This document shows, piece after piece, positions 48,601 through 56,514 of a stretch of 64,000 bases of DNA. The notes under the pieces are model-generated. The model ran no database searches and was not told the DNA's origin. It saw only the letters and a list, made by a program, of their open reading frames with translations. The position numbers and the translations under genes were made by a program. Each line of letters starts with the position of its first letter. Within the stretch, counting starts at the first letter, position 1. Source of the DNA: Zerene cesonia (lineage: Eukaryota; Arthropoda; Insecta; Lepidoptera; Pieridae); contig NC_052112.1 in assembly GCF_012273895.1 (NCBI RefSeq), positions 248,001 through 312,000 of the forward strand, written 5' to 3'.

Positions 48601-50774
48601 GTTCTTAATTCGCCTATTCTTTTTTGGATTGGTTACTTTAAATTTTCGGCTGTTTTTAAATTGAAAATTCTTTTTTTATATGATAGCCTAGTGCTTTTCG
48701 TGTGGACCCATTTGATTTCGTCGAGTTTGACAATTTGCCTGACAGCTTCAACAGCGTCAAATAATCATTGCTTTTTTATTCCTTAAATTAGCAATTTAAT
48801 GCCACAAAAAAGACATTACATAATAAATACATTTTCAAAATACTTGTAACCGTTAAAATAGCGAAATAGATTCTGTTATTTTAATTAATTATGAAAGAAC
48901 GTAATGAAATATCGCAATTTCGCATTGTTATTTTTATATCTTCTATTTAAAATTAATTTTATCCACTTGGAAAGAAAAATTAATATATGAAACACGTATG
49001 TAAATATACTCCTACGAGATATTTAATTAAATTTTTAAAATTAGAAATTTTATATTACAATATTTTTATATCTTTACATAAGACGTGTGTTTAATTAGTA
49101 TATATATAAAATAGTAAGATAAAAATCAATTCAAATTATGTATGAAACGGCTTATCCTAATAAACCTTACTATATTTTAAGTATTAATACAAATGGAAGA
49201 TTCAAGAGAGCTTTTGTTGTGTACGAGAAAATTTTAGGAATGCATTCGGAGTATTTTATCTATTGTATTCTAGAAAATTCTGTTTTTGATTTTATTTGTT
49301 CGATGGAAACAAAGAACGAAGTCGAATACGATGATGAAGTGGCTAGAACATTCACGGAGAGTTTGATGAGCTTTTATGCTTTGAAACATTATGATGGAAA
49401 TATACATGTTAAATATATATGCGACATGTTTGAATGAACGCATCTATATCCTGTAGGATATAAGCTCATACAATTGACATTGAATTTATTTTATTGATTA
49501 TTATTTATTTGATTGATTATTGTTTATTATTTATTTGATTGATTATTATTTATTTATTTTATTGATTATTATGACATAGGCTTGTAGAAGCCTTGCTCGC
49601 GTCCTGTGGGAGATGCAGATAAAAAAGCATTTCGATAGCCGCGGGGTAGAAAGCTGACAACAAGGTTAATGTGGACGGTGTTATGCAACACGTATTACGG
49701 AAGAGCCGTGAAAGGCAGGCATTATGTCATAAACGAGAATTAACGATCTTCGAACGGAACGTAATCTCAGAGTAATGTTTAATTTTGAGCGGCCTTATTG
49801 TTTTCCGTTGTTGAGACAACGGTGCTTCGTGAGCGTTTGTTTGTCTTAGAAATGGGACTTTTGGGATATTGGATATTTGGAACTGGATATTTTTAATGCC
49901 AGATTACTACTCAATGTTGATTTTACATGTTCAAAAATATCATTGAATATTATTGTCCAGATATTGCATTAAAATCCTTACTGAGGTACTAAGTATGATA
50001 TATTTTAATTGCATTTATTTAAATTAATTTTCTAATTTTAAACACGCATAAAATTTTAATAGTTCATTTTGAAAGTTGAGCTTTCCTGTGTAAAACAATG
50101 GTAAAACACATAGAGCATAAATATATACATGGTAATATAATACAGCCACAGATTTTGTAATTGTAGCTTATTGAATTGATTCACTTACTTTTCAACGCCC
50201 AAAGGGTCCTATCCTTCAACCCGTCGACGTACTCCTGCAGATCGTCCCTGCACTGTCCCTCCACGGTGTTCCGCAGGGAGCTCCACTGGGCCACAAGTAT
50301 CTCCCCATCTATGATCCTCAGTAAACTCTCCAATCCAATGAGATCCGTGTCATTCGAAATCTCCAACTTCATTGGTATTCTGGTCTCATTGTTTGGTCTA
50401 ATCGGCTCACTTTTATCTTTCGGTATCAACGTCGTTTTCTCCGCTTTAATTGTTTTTATATGCTGCACGTTGTGCGACTTCTCCGTGCTCGAAGTGGTTC
50501 GACTTTCCTTCTCGAATCCTTCGCTGAAACTCAATCCGTCCTCATCGGCGAATAGATCGAACGAGTCCTCTTTGACTTTTTCGTTTCGGCTCGAATTGGG
50601 GTTGACGGAGCCGATGAGATCGTCCTCCAGGCCGTCGGACGCTTTCTTTATATTCTGGAAGGCATCTATTAAAGCGCTTCGTAGCTTCTCTTCGCGGGCA
50701 CTTCCTTTGTCGTTTGCTTCGTTACAGAAAACGCAGGCGGCACTCAGAACTAGTATAATCACTAAACGAGACAT
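18857..50774 (-). CDS. NRF-6-like acyltransferase-3 membrane protein, minus-strand copy
   Basis: Fifteen predicted exons in transcript order: 50774-50189, 30531-30412, 27806-27673, 27256-27084, 26415-26255, 25721-25617, 24788-24628, 23976-23876, 22990-22859, 22132-21967, 21542-21463, 21183-20958, 20471-20297, 19620-19478, 18985-18857. Every phase fits, giving 863 residues. The start ATG opens a signal peptide (MSRLVIILVLSAACVFC). About 175 polar, acidic residues with several N-x-S/T sites follow. The NRF domain has DASGRYTSMFYW and CLPRAC (289-294). A membrane helix at about 339-359 precedes a basic loop, then the acyltransferase-3 domain with H459-G-x-R, GHT (H473), DTFFCLGG, YRFARLTAPY, CPRYWWRNLLY, CMLWSWYLS, GYGGW and YCAYLVHP. 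The C-terminus is SPQKKPHRV. This copy keeps the family motifs better than its convergent neighbour. Substrate unknown; relatives act in lipid handling and drug response. Confidence 0.88.
19326..19376. mobile_element. MITE-like fragment, copy 3
   Basis: It begins TTAGAAATTAAAAACTTATT and continues GGATTTTAAACGCCATTTAT, matching the left end of the element at 9520. The rest is absent. Confidence 0.45.
19915..20175 (+). mobile_element. tRNA-derived SINE with pol III boxes
   Basis: A box TGGTATAGTGG is at 19925-19935 and B box GGTTCGATTCC at 19971-19981, both matching the RNA polymerase III consensus. The body has CTGGCAGGACACAGAAGGC and the self-complementary ATCACTTGTAAGTGAT. It ends in AATAAAGTGTTAAAAAAAG. 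It sits between two exons of the minus-strand NRF-6-like gene, antisense to it. It is not a functional tRNA: there is no convincing anticodon arm or matched acceptor stem. Confidence 0.7.
20541..20703 (-). mobile_element. Helitron-like element, family 3
   Basis: In plus orientation it reads GGCGGCCCGCCCCGGCTTTG ... CAATAAATGGGCTAT ... TTTATAATATTAGTAT. It directly abuts a family 2 copy to the right, 5' end to 5' end. Confidence 0.6.
20701..20861 (+). mobile_element. Helitron-like element, family 2
   Basis: It opens ATACATAGTATAAAG, contains ATAGATAGTGATTTAAGAGG and AATTAAACGCGTGCGAAGC, and ends GCTAG followed by T. Confidence 0.6.
21700..21945. mobile_element. SINE-like debris
   Basis: The left part (GGCTGGAAAAAAGGAATGGA) matches the body of the SINE at 62708. 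The right part carries ACCCACGGCTCCATCCC and the inverted GGGGGCCGTGGGTAT, then an A-rich tail. It looks like two nested or composite short elements in an intron. Confidence 0.45.
22196..22407 (+). mobile_element. LINE 3' tail ending in (GAT)n
   Basis: It contains GGTGAAGGAAAACATCGTGA, CCCTCATAGGAGGCCTGTGT and CCCAGCAGTGGGAACATATA, then GGGCTGATGATGATGATGAT. A diverged inverted copy lies at 59296-59470. A short end with a simple-repeat tail is typical of a 5'-truncated non-LTR element. Confidence 0.6.
23032..23307 (-). mobile_element. Helitron-like element, family 3 variant
   Basis: In plus orientation it starts CTAGCTTTCCGGCGGCGACT and ends TTTATAATATTAGTAGA. The middle holds a short palindromic stretch (GACTATAGTCTAACGACTATAGTC). 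Confidence 0.5.
24388..24545 (-). mobile_element. Degraded Helitron-like element, family 3
   Basis: TTCGCCCGTGGAACATAAATAG and TTTGAAATCTGTCCAATGG match other family 3 copies. The left terminus is eroded. Confidence 0.4.
25028..25346 (-). mobile_element. SINE, minus orientation
   Basis: The reverse complement of the family at 62708. Plus-strand blocks include GTCGAGCATGCTTCGGCACG, GGGGAAGTACCACACCCC, TCATGGGCGGTGGTGATCG and CCACCAGCTCACTTGCCCG. It lies between two exons of the minus-strand NRF-6-like gene, in the same sense as the gene. Confidence 0.75.
27296..27475 (-). mobile_element. Degraded Helitron-like element
   Basis: It starts CTAGCTTTTCGCCTACGTCG on the plus strand and carries TTCGGTTCAGTGGTTTAGA and a CAGACAGACAGAC run. 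It resembles family 3 but is weakly conserved. Confidence 0.35.
30571..30690. repeat. Dispersed repeat, copy 1
   Basis: It shares TTATTCAATTAGACTTGTTA, TCGTCATAACA and CGGTTCGGAGAGCAGTTTCT with 33436-33565 and, in part, 42418-42500. It is a lepidopteran-type interspersed repeat without coding capacity. Confidence 0.5.
31675..31875. repeat. Probable interspersed repeat
   Basis: It has GCGGGCATGCCACAGCCCATG and GGTAGACTATTCCACAAGGTG, more GC-rich than its surroundings. It resembles remnants of lepidopteran non-LTR elements. No second copy was found here. Confidence 0.3.
33436..33565. repeat. Dispersed repeat, copy 2
   Basis: It carries TTATTTATTCAATAAGACTT, GTCATAACATCAGTTATGAC and CGCTTCGGAAAGCAGTGTCT, aligned with 30571-30690. 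A 133-codon open frame over it is not taken as a gene, because it starts without ATG and crosses this repeat. Confidence 0.5.
34545..34800. repeat. Probable interspersed repeat
   Basis: It shows GCGGCCGATCCTTGACCGAT, a CA/TG-rich stretch, and AAGTAACACCTCGTCGTTTT with CGCGTAGGGGTC. This resembles a widespread lepidopteran repeat. Confidence 0.35.
34910..35226 (+). mobile_element. SINE, near full length
   Basis: It runs from a T-rich lead through GGAGCTGGTGGGACGCCTGA, TTAAATTGGGAAGGGATTGA and GGGGGTGTGGTACTTCCCCG to AGTGCCGAAGCGTGCTCGAC. It is co-linear with 62708-63029 and closest to 15054-15345. Confidence 0.75.
36289..36457 (+). mobile_element. Helitron-like element, family 1, 3'-truncated
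   Basis: It begins TCCTACTAATATTATAAATG after A and keeps CTCTTTCACGCAAAAACTAC and TTTGGTACGTAGACAGCTAG. It stops before the GC hairpin. Confidence 0.7.
36715..36764 (+). mobile_element. Helitron-like 3' end fragment, family 3
   Basis: TATATATGTACCACGGGCGAAG followed by AACAGCTAG and T. It is only the terminal block of the element. Confidence 0.4.
37156..37583 (+). mobile_element. Divergent Helitron-like element
   Basis: It begins TCCTACTAATATTATAAACG and ends CGCGGTTTATAGCTAG before T. At 428 bases it is about twice the length of the family 1 copies. The middle is diverged but keeps TTGTTACTCTTTCAAGCGAA near the 5' end. Confidence 0.5.
39720..39920. repeat. Interspersed repeat with (CAAA)n tract
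   Basis: It contains AGTTTGAACGAAATCTGGCC, then about nine ACAA units (39853-39886), then ATACAGGTGAAGCTAATAAAAAGCG. Parts of this arrangement recur at 44590-44700. Confidence 0.5.
40059..40219 (-). mobile_element. Helitron-like element, family 3
   Basis: It reads CCTCCCCGGCTTCGCCCGTG on the plus strand, then CAATAAATGGGCTAT and TTTATAATATTAGTATAGAT. It is a good match to 11038 and 20541, with an altered left terminus. Confidence 0.6.
40487..40645 (+). mobile_element. Degraded SINE
   Basis: It has GCCATAGCGGGCAA, TTGCCCGCTTTTAAGGGATA and CATATGGGCCTCCGTTCCCC in the order found at 62708, with internal deletions. Confidence 0.5.
40688..40859 (-). mobile_element. Helitron-like element, family 1
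   Basis: The reverse complement of 14314-14516. Plus-strand blocks are GCGGTTTCACCCGCGTAAGT and TATCCCGTAGGAATATCGGG, ending TTCGCATTTATAATATTAGT then AGGA. The terminal CTAG has become CTAC. Confidence 0.7.
41908..42070 (-). mobile_element. Helitron-like element, family 3, degraded
   Basis: GCCGTTCGCCTCGGCTTCGC on the left and CTTTATAATATTAGTACAGA on the right. The middle is shortened. Confidence 0.5.
42418..42500. repeat. Dispersed repeat, copy 3 (partial)
   Basis: It shares ATTTATTCATTTAATTAGACTTC and TTATCATAACG with 30571-30690. The right half is missing. Confidence 0.4.
42613..42686. repeat. (AT)n microsatellite
   Basis: About 70 bases of alternating TA following GTGTG. It is the longest simple repeat in the window. 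It gives spurious Ile-Tyr open frames on both strands. Confidence 0.95.
42778..42876 (+). mobile_element. Truncated Helitron-like element, family 1 variant
   Basis: Nearly identical to 17060-17158, with the same internal start point (GTAGATAGCTGG) and CAGCTAG end before T. The stretch just left (GGCTCCAACGATTTTCATG, GGGTTTCGGGGGCGATAAAT) belongs to a different repeat. Confidence 0.65.
43771..43870. repeat. Interspersed repeat
   Basis: It has AAGGTTCCGTACTCTAGATG, AAACGGAACCCTTATAGGAT and CTGTCTGTGTGTCTGTCCGT. This arrangement is common in lepidopteran genomes. It includes a short inverted GGTTCCGT/ACGGAACC pair. Confidence 0.5.
44289..44457 (-). mobile_element. Helitron-like element, family 1
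   Basis: It starts CTAGCTGTGCCCCGCGGTTT on the plus strand and ends CTTTCGCATTGATAGGA. A short deletion replaces the middle block. Confidence 0.7.
44590..44700. repeat. Interspersed repeat related to 39720
   Basis: GAGTCAAAATCGACTCTCAACG is followed by CGGTTACATACATACGCACAGGTG. The order is the same as at 39720-39920, with a shorter simple-repeat part. Confidence 0.35.
46233..46359. mobile_element. MITE-like element with perfect 24-bp terminal inverted repeats
   Basis: The left end TTTAGAAATTAAAGAC + TTTTAAAC (46233-46256) and right end 46336-46359 are exact reverse complements. The interior has GTGTTCGAAACGTCG, also in the copy at 9520-9647. It has no coding capacity and is the best-preserved copy of three. 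Confidence 0.75.
47826..48022 (-). mobile_element. Helitron-like element, family 2
   Basis: The reverse complement of 10834-11020. TTACTCTGTCTATTAAAAAC is in the middle, and CGACTTTGCTTTATACTATG then TAGTG at the right end. The left terminus is eroded. Confidence 0.5.
49138..49437 (+). CDS. Orphan 99-codon ORF inside the large intron
   Basis: It starts with ATG and ends with TGA, opposite in strand to the host gene. The product is polar and mixed in composition (EYDDEVARTFTESLMSFYAL is a typical stretch), with no signal peptide, membrane segment or low-complexity run. That is unusual for a chance ORF in AT-rich DNA, which tends to give Ile/Tyr/Lys/Asn-rich peptides. TATATATATAAA lies about 35-40 bases before the ATG, a plausible TATA box in a short leader. 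No near AATAAA was found downstream. I do not recognise the family; it could be a young gene, a degraded element ORF or chance. Confidence 0.3.
   Translation: MYETAYPNKPYYILSINTNGRFKRAFVVYEKILGMHSEYFIYCILENSVFDFICSMETKNEVEYDDEVARTFTESLMSFYALKHYDGNIHVKYICDMFE
49485..49572. repeat. Low-complexity (TTTATTGATTATTA)n tract
   Basis: Imperfect tandem copies of TTGATTATTATTTATT, just downstream of the orphan ORF. Confidence 0.7.
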
Positions 50775-51384
50775 AGTGAGGCTATATGCACATGATATTC
50801 GGACGCGGGTTAGTGGTGCGCGCGCGACGGCATCGTCTTGCTGACTGGCTGTGCTGAGACGAAAATGTGGGCAGTGACATAAGAGTTACGGCGGTACACT
50901 TTCACTGTCCGCCGGCCATCCTTGCAGGGCCACTGCTGATGCTCCACTTGTCTCTAACACGTGGACTGTCGAAAGTTAAGATGCTTAACGTCCTTATTCG
51001 TCGCTTAGTATGGTTGCGTTGTTTGAATATTACGAACTGATTAGCGTGCTGGTTGGTGATATTATGAATGAGTTTGTTATTTTTTGGGCTTATTATATAA
51101 ACAATAAATATAGCTTTAATAATAAATTGGAAGATGTGTTGTTTATTTATTAGTACTGGAGTTTGGTGTAAACTGACCGGGAAAATATTAAAATGTGCCT
51201 ACGTGACTTTTAAATTGCTAAATATGTGAAGTTAATGGCAATTGTAAAGGAGTTGAATTCTGGATTTCTGTCTACATATCATGATTTTTTTTATTTCTTT
51301 TTTATATAATGTTTATCTCTTTTTTCAACAAGGTATCTGTTACGATTTCATGACACGGATGTTGCGGTGAGCTTAAACAAGCAA

Positions 51385-51420
51385 TTGCTCAATATTCGCG
51401 GGTTCGAATCGGGGTCAAAT
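51385..51420 (+). mobile_element. Possible SINE promoter remnant
   Basis: GCGGGTTCGAATCGGGG matches a B box (GGTTCGAATC). No clear A box lies at the right distance upstream. Confidence 0.2.
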
Positions 51421-51607
51421 ATGTATTTCTTGCATATCCAGTTATAAGTATATTTTTTTGTTTCAATGTACTATTTATTTATTTAGTTAACAGAACGGGT
51501 CATTTGAAACCCCAAATATTTTTTCATATTATTTCTTCATTTCGTATTCCCACTGATGTCTGTATTAAAATCTTTATTGATCGTGGAAATACGAAACATA
51601 TATAAAA

Positions 51608-51779
51608 CTAGCTGTTCGCCCCGGCTTCGCCCGTGGTACATATATATCCCATGTCAGTTAGTGATATTGCAGCTTTTTATTGGTGAAAGAAATTTATAAA
51701 TCGGTCCAGCATTTATTGAATGAAAACGTTAAAACCATACAAAAATACGAAAGCTTTTCTTCATAATATTAGTGTAGAT
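51608..51779 (-). mobile_element. Helitron-like element, family 3, full length
   Basis: In plus orientation it starts CTAGCTGTTCGCCCCGGCTT and ends TCATAATATTAGTGTAGAT. Both termini are kept, so this is one of the better copies. Confidence 0.65.
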
Positions 51780-54347
51780 ATCTTTAATTCATTAAGATTG
51801 TTTATGCATAAACCCAGAGCTTAACCAATACCGAAATGAGGTGTACTGAAATATTTTTTGTAAACATTTTCAAAGGGAAAATAACTTTGTTTTTAATATC
51901 ATTTCTCAACTGCCACCAACTTCTTTCCAACTTCACACGTTACAGTTCAAACGAATATGGTAAAGTCATCATATTCCCACGTCAAGAGGTTTTCTTTAAC
52001 ACAATGCACGATGATTATGAATGCATTTCCCAGGGCATGTTACATTGTACTTTGTGAATTATCTTAATTATTAATTCTTTAAACAATTAGACATTAAACC
52101 GCCTATAACATGTAGAAAATATGGCCGCAATTTGTAAAATTTTCTTCGTTAGAGTTTTTGCTTTCTTTATTTTTATATAACCAGTTTGTACACCCAAGAC
52201 TAAATAAATTAATATAATACATTGTACTGAGATTTGATTTTAATACATCACACGGGTTTATGACAATATTGAATACATTTTATCGATCCGTTTTGCAATA
52301 AGTTGCTCCTTAATGGACTTAATAAATATTTAATAGAATTTTTTATTTGATTTCTTTAAAGAAACCTTTCGCTGATCCGGTAGTACCTAACTGTTACATA
52401 ATGTGATTCAAAAGCGCTTCTTTAAGATGTCTAGTCATTGCAAGTGACACTTGATGGCTGGTTGTTTACTTATTAGCGGTTAAGTACATAGATGCGCGTT
52501 CAATCTATTGATGGGCTATACGCCTCGACGCTTCGCAATCGAATTTAGAAAATTTTAAACGTAAAGTTCGGAAAAAGAGTAAAAGTCACTAATATCTTTG
52601 TACACGCTACCTCCTAAATATTGAAATCAAATCAAATCAAATATCCATTTACCAGAACGCGGGTATTTATTTATTTATAAAATAAATTAATTCTTCGTCT
52701 ACTTGAACATAAATAGGGATCAATAAACAAATACAAATTCGAAATGCCGGTTGCCCAGTATATCAATACAGGACTGGTAAGAAAGTAACCATTATGACGA
52801 CAATTATAACAAATCATATATTATCAATCATTGAGATATCAATGCTAACTGTTAATGCTATGTTACAGACCACTTCATTGCTCCCTTTCTTTACCACTGA
52901 ATGACAAGACATTATATAATACTTTTAATTAAGTTACGCAAGAGTCAAGAACCATTGTCTGTGAGTTTTGTCTGTCTTATAACTTTCTTGTAACTTACAC
53001 TTAGATGTGTCGTATTATTATGAAGGATTTTATTTCGTTTTAGCCGACATCTGAAAATAAGTAGTTCTATGTATTTTTTGTAAATTCGGTTTCAAATTTG
53101 GTCTGATATAAATCGTAGCTTATTTTTTTTTTAATATCAACCATAAAGTAATACTATACTAGTATTAATATCTGTGGAAAACAAAACAAATAAGTACAGC
53201 TTTTTTAAACACATTACACGTTGAAACCGCGTATAAACTACATAATAATAAAATTACCCGCTTCGTGATCAAACGCAGGGCGCAGCTAGTTAAAACATAA
53301 TTTCTAGTATTAAAGTAAGAAGTCCTTTGCATCCAAAATGCATTATCTAAAATGTGTTTAGATGCTCATCTCTAGTATATATGTTATACATGACGTATAA
53401 TTTATGATTGTATACAATACCCGAGTACCTATTTCATTATACTATGAACTTAGTTCGTAACTACCATTATATCGCTTTCACAAAATGTTCAATGATACAT
53501 TGTGTCTTAAAGTACTATACCATTAATGGTGAAGCAAAACTACTCCTTTGCTTAGCAATTAGGTAAAACAATGATAACACCTACTGTTTATTCTGTAATA
53601 TTCACATAACTTTCTCGAACAATATCATACGTGTGATCAGTATTTAAGCGTCGTGGGAATTATTGAACCAGTTTAAATTGGTCGTACAAGTTGGGTACAT
53701 GTACAACACTCCTTGTGTTTGTTTATGGTGGAATTCTATGAAGCTAATTGCTTTATGTATAACAGTTTAAAACACATAGGTATACTATTTTGTCTAACAG
53801 ACTATAAATTGGTACGAACTGCCTGTTTCTTTTGATTAATTGAAATAAATAGGTTCTATGATAATGTTTAATAGCTAGGCTGGGATAGAGGACGTACCTG
53901 ATACATACCATGCTCTGAATAATATGCGGATATGTTATAATCTTTGTAAATTAGATTAAAAAAGCTTACGTTCACAGGAATTCAGTTTTGTCACAGTATT
54001 ATATAGGCTATTATTTCTAGGTTTTTTTTTCATTTTAATATATCTACAGCGACACGACGACACGTGTCTGAATCGCGCAAGTGAAATGTTTTCGTTACAA
54101 AGACATATCCATTCCCTTATATTTCATTGTGTCTGTATAAATAATTTTCGCACATAGTAAATTGTCTCTTTCGAGTTGTAACAGTAAGGGCAATTGCATA
54201 CAAGGAAGCGTGTATTATCGATCGATATTACGTTGCGAGTTGCATAAGGGTCTCGTGTGACAATGCGCGCTCGACCGAATAGCGTCGTTACTTCCGGTTC
54301 CACTCATCTCAGACCTCTATTTTTATTGTTTTATAATTAATTAAATA

Positions 54348-54455
54348 CTAGCTTTTGGGGCTTCGTACGGGTTAAACTTGGAGTAGTTTAATAAATGTCA
54401 CTAGACATATAAACCTTCCTCTTGTATCATTCTATCTATTAAAAAAAATCGTCTC
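54348..54455 (-). mobile_element. Helitron-like element, family 2, truncated
   Basis: It starts CTAGCTTTTGGGGCTTCGTA on the plus strand and has ACATATAAACCTTCCTCTTG and TTCTATCTATTAAAAAAAAT. The 5' half of the element is missing. Confidence 0.5.
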
Positions 54456-55520
54456 TTTAATCATCAGAATGTCTGGAAAACTCCTATAATAACGCCTATT
54501 GTGCTCTACTGAAGTTAATTTGTTTAATTTTTATTATTATAGTTTGTAACACAACAATATATTACAATGTGTATGTTGTATTTATTTCATTGCGATAATT
54601 GCAGCCCAGCGCACGTGATACTATTAGATTCGGAAGGTCGAATTATGACAATTGAGCGCTTCTAAAGCTCTACCACAGATAACATAACACCATACGCTCC
54701 ACTTTCATAAACAGTTTACCATTTGCAGCAATGATTAAGGCATTTATTGTATAGATTTAAAAGTTTTCTATTATATGAAGATTGGCTAAAATGTTTTTTG
54801 TTCTCGAACTGTCTACATACGAAAAGTTTTTTATAGTATAAAAAGTGTGTTTTAATTTCCGTAACTATAATTAGCTTAATCCGGCAGCTTTGTAAACGTA
54901 GTACTCAAATTATGTATTAGTTATTGTATTAAAAAAGCCATGAACACCGTAAATACTTCGATTCTGATAATATGAAGAGAGCTTTGTTTGAATCTCAGGA
55001 ACTACTGAACTGAATTTAAAAATTCCTTCATTATCACTTTCCTGCTGTCTGAATTGAAGATTGTAAAGAAACCTAGTGTATAACCTAGTATATAAGCATA
55101 AACCAGACGTCCTTACATTATATACATATTACATTATATACATACACATACCTTACACTATAATATGAATATTATCCAGCACACAACGCTATGAAATTAT
55201 ATACATATCTGGTAAGGTAAATGTCAAGTTTACATATAGGTTAAAATACAGTGATACTTTTAAACACATATCTTTTAACTCACAAGATGTTTTATCATTG
55301 AACCCATAATATATTTCGCGGTACTTCCCGTTGACCCCGTTTGACCCTTGGTATTAAAGAGCTTTTGGGATGTAGTCATACGGAGTGTGTATGCGCATGA
55401 TAAATGATAATTTTCATGATAATTTAACGAGTAGAGAGGATAATCATTGTCAAGGATGAAGGAAGTTGATTAAAACACTTTAACAGCCTGTAAAGGCTTT
55501 ATTAATCAATTAAAATAATC

Positions 55521-55718
55521 ACTACATAGTATAAAAAAAATAGCTTACTCTGTATGTTTCTTTGTCCCCATGTATGCTTAAATCTTTAAACTACGCAAAG
55601 GATTTTCATAGGATTTTTTAATAGATAGAGTGATTCAAGATAAAGGTTTATATGTATGATAACATCTATTAAACCACTCCTAATTTAACGCGTGCGAAGC
55701 CGAAGGCATAAATACTTG
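55521..55718 (+). mobile_element. Helitron-like element, family 2
   Basis: It opens ACTACATAGTATAAAAAAAA, has TTTAATAGATAGAGTGATTC and TAATTTAACGCGTGCGAAGC, and has lost the exact CTAG end. Confidence 0.6.
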
Positions 55719-56104
55719 TAAGCGTACATTTATACTACACGCAAACGCAAAGAATAGAAATAACAGCTTTTAATGCAATGAAACATCTAAATTAAAAGTC
55801 AATTGTTAAATAAGTTCGAAAGAAACTTCATTCTGGACATATAGCTTTATGCTTTGGACTTTTCAATTGTTATTTACTCGTTATCTGTCTCTAATACTTG
55901 TGTTTACCAATTTAAATAATAAACAGATCTAACAGCGTGCAGTTACGGTCGAGATGGTGAGATATCGCAATACATACTCGATTTCTTGTACCAGTGTTAG
56001 CTAAGACAATGCAATTGTTTCGCCGAATTTCACTGATAGCGCGATCTAACACGATTTGACGAAATTAGTTTCGCAAACAGCTTTAGCTTATACTAGCTTA
56101 TATT

Positions 56105-56307
56105 CGCTGCGCCCCGCGGTTTCACCCGCGTAAACCGCGTCCGTATCCCGTAGGAATGTCGGGATAAAAAGTTGCCTATATGTTATTCCAGTTGTCCAGC
56201 TGTCTACGTACCAAATTTCATTGCGATCGGTTCAGTAGTTTTTGCTTGAAAGAGCAACAAACACTCACACATTCTTACAAACTTTCGCATTTATAATATT
56301 AGTAGGA
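56105..56307 (-). mobile_element. Helitron-like element, family 1
   Basis: The reverse complement of 14314-14516, almost full length, with a short duplication (GTAAACCGCGTCCG) near its 3' hairpin. The middle and the TAGGA end are well kept. Confidence 0.7.
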
Positions 56308-56329
56308 AGGATGATTTGGTCTTTTTATA

Positions 56330-56425
56330 TCATAGCGGGCAACTTAACTGGTGGTTTTCTTGATGGTAAGCGATCACCACCGCTCATAAACACTGGCAGT
56401 AGTGTCTTTGCGAATGCGCCACTAC
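56330..56425 (+). mobile_element. SINE head fragment
   Basis: ATAGCGGGCAACTTAACTGG, TTGATGGTAAGCGATCACCA and TTGCGAATGCGCC match the head of 62708-63029. It lies between two Helitron-like copies. Confidence 0.6.
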
Positions 56426-56449
56426 AATTTCAATTCATTACATAACATA

Positions 56450-56514
56450 TCCTACTAATAATATAAATGCGATGCGATACGGATTTACGCGGGTGAAACC
56501 GCGGAGCGCAGCTT
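56450..56514 (+). mobile_element. Miniature Helitron-like element, family 1
   Basis: It keeps both ends of family 1 (TCCTACTAATAATATAAATG and GCGGGTGAAACCGCGGAGCG) but has lost nearly all the middle: 65 bases in place of about 200. The CTAG end has become CTTA. Confidence 0.55.

Larger units (their letters stand above)
30532..50188 (-). other. 19.7-kb first intron of minus-strand NRF-6-like gene
   Basis: Donor GTAAGTG lies beside 50189 and acceptor TTTCCAG beside 30531. The phases of the two exons agree directly, so no coding exon needs to be placed between them. The intron is AT-rich and holds at least a dozen element fragments (listed separately), an (AT)n tract and one orphan ORF at 49138-49437. 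Its size against the compact introns elsewhere fits a site for enhancers or alternative first exons, though none can be proved from sequence. Confidence 0.7.

Noticed and set aside
50176..50844. 222-codon plus-strand frame
   Set aside because: It is the antisense shadow of the first exon of the minus-strand NRF-6-like gene, which has a signal peptide, a good donor and correct phase.
51836..52057. 73-codon ATG frame with a hydrophobic N-terminus
   Set aside because: Isolated, no recognised motif, no supporting splice sites or poly(A) signal; probably chance.
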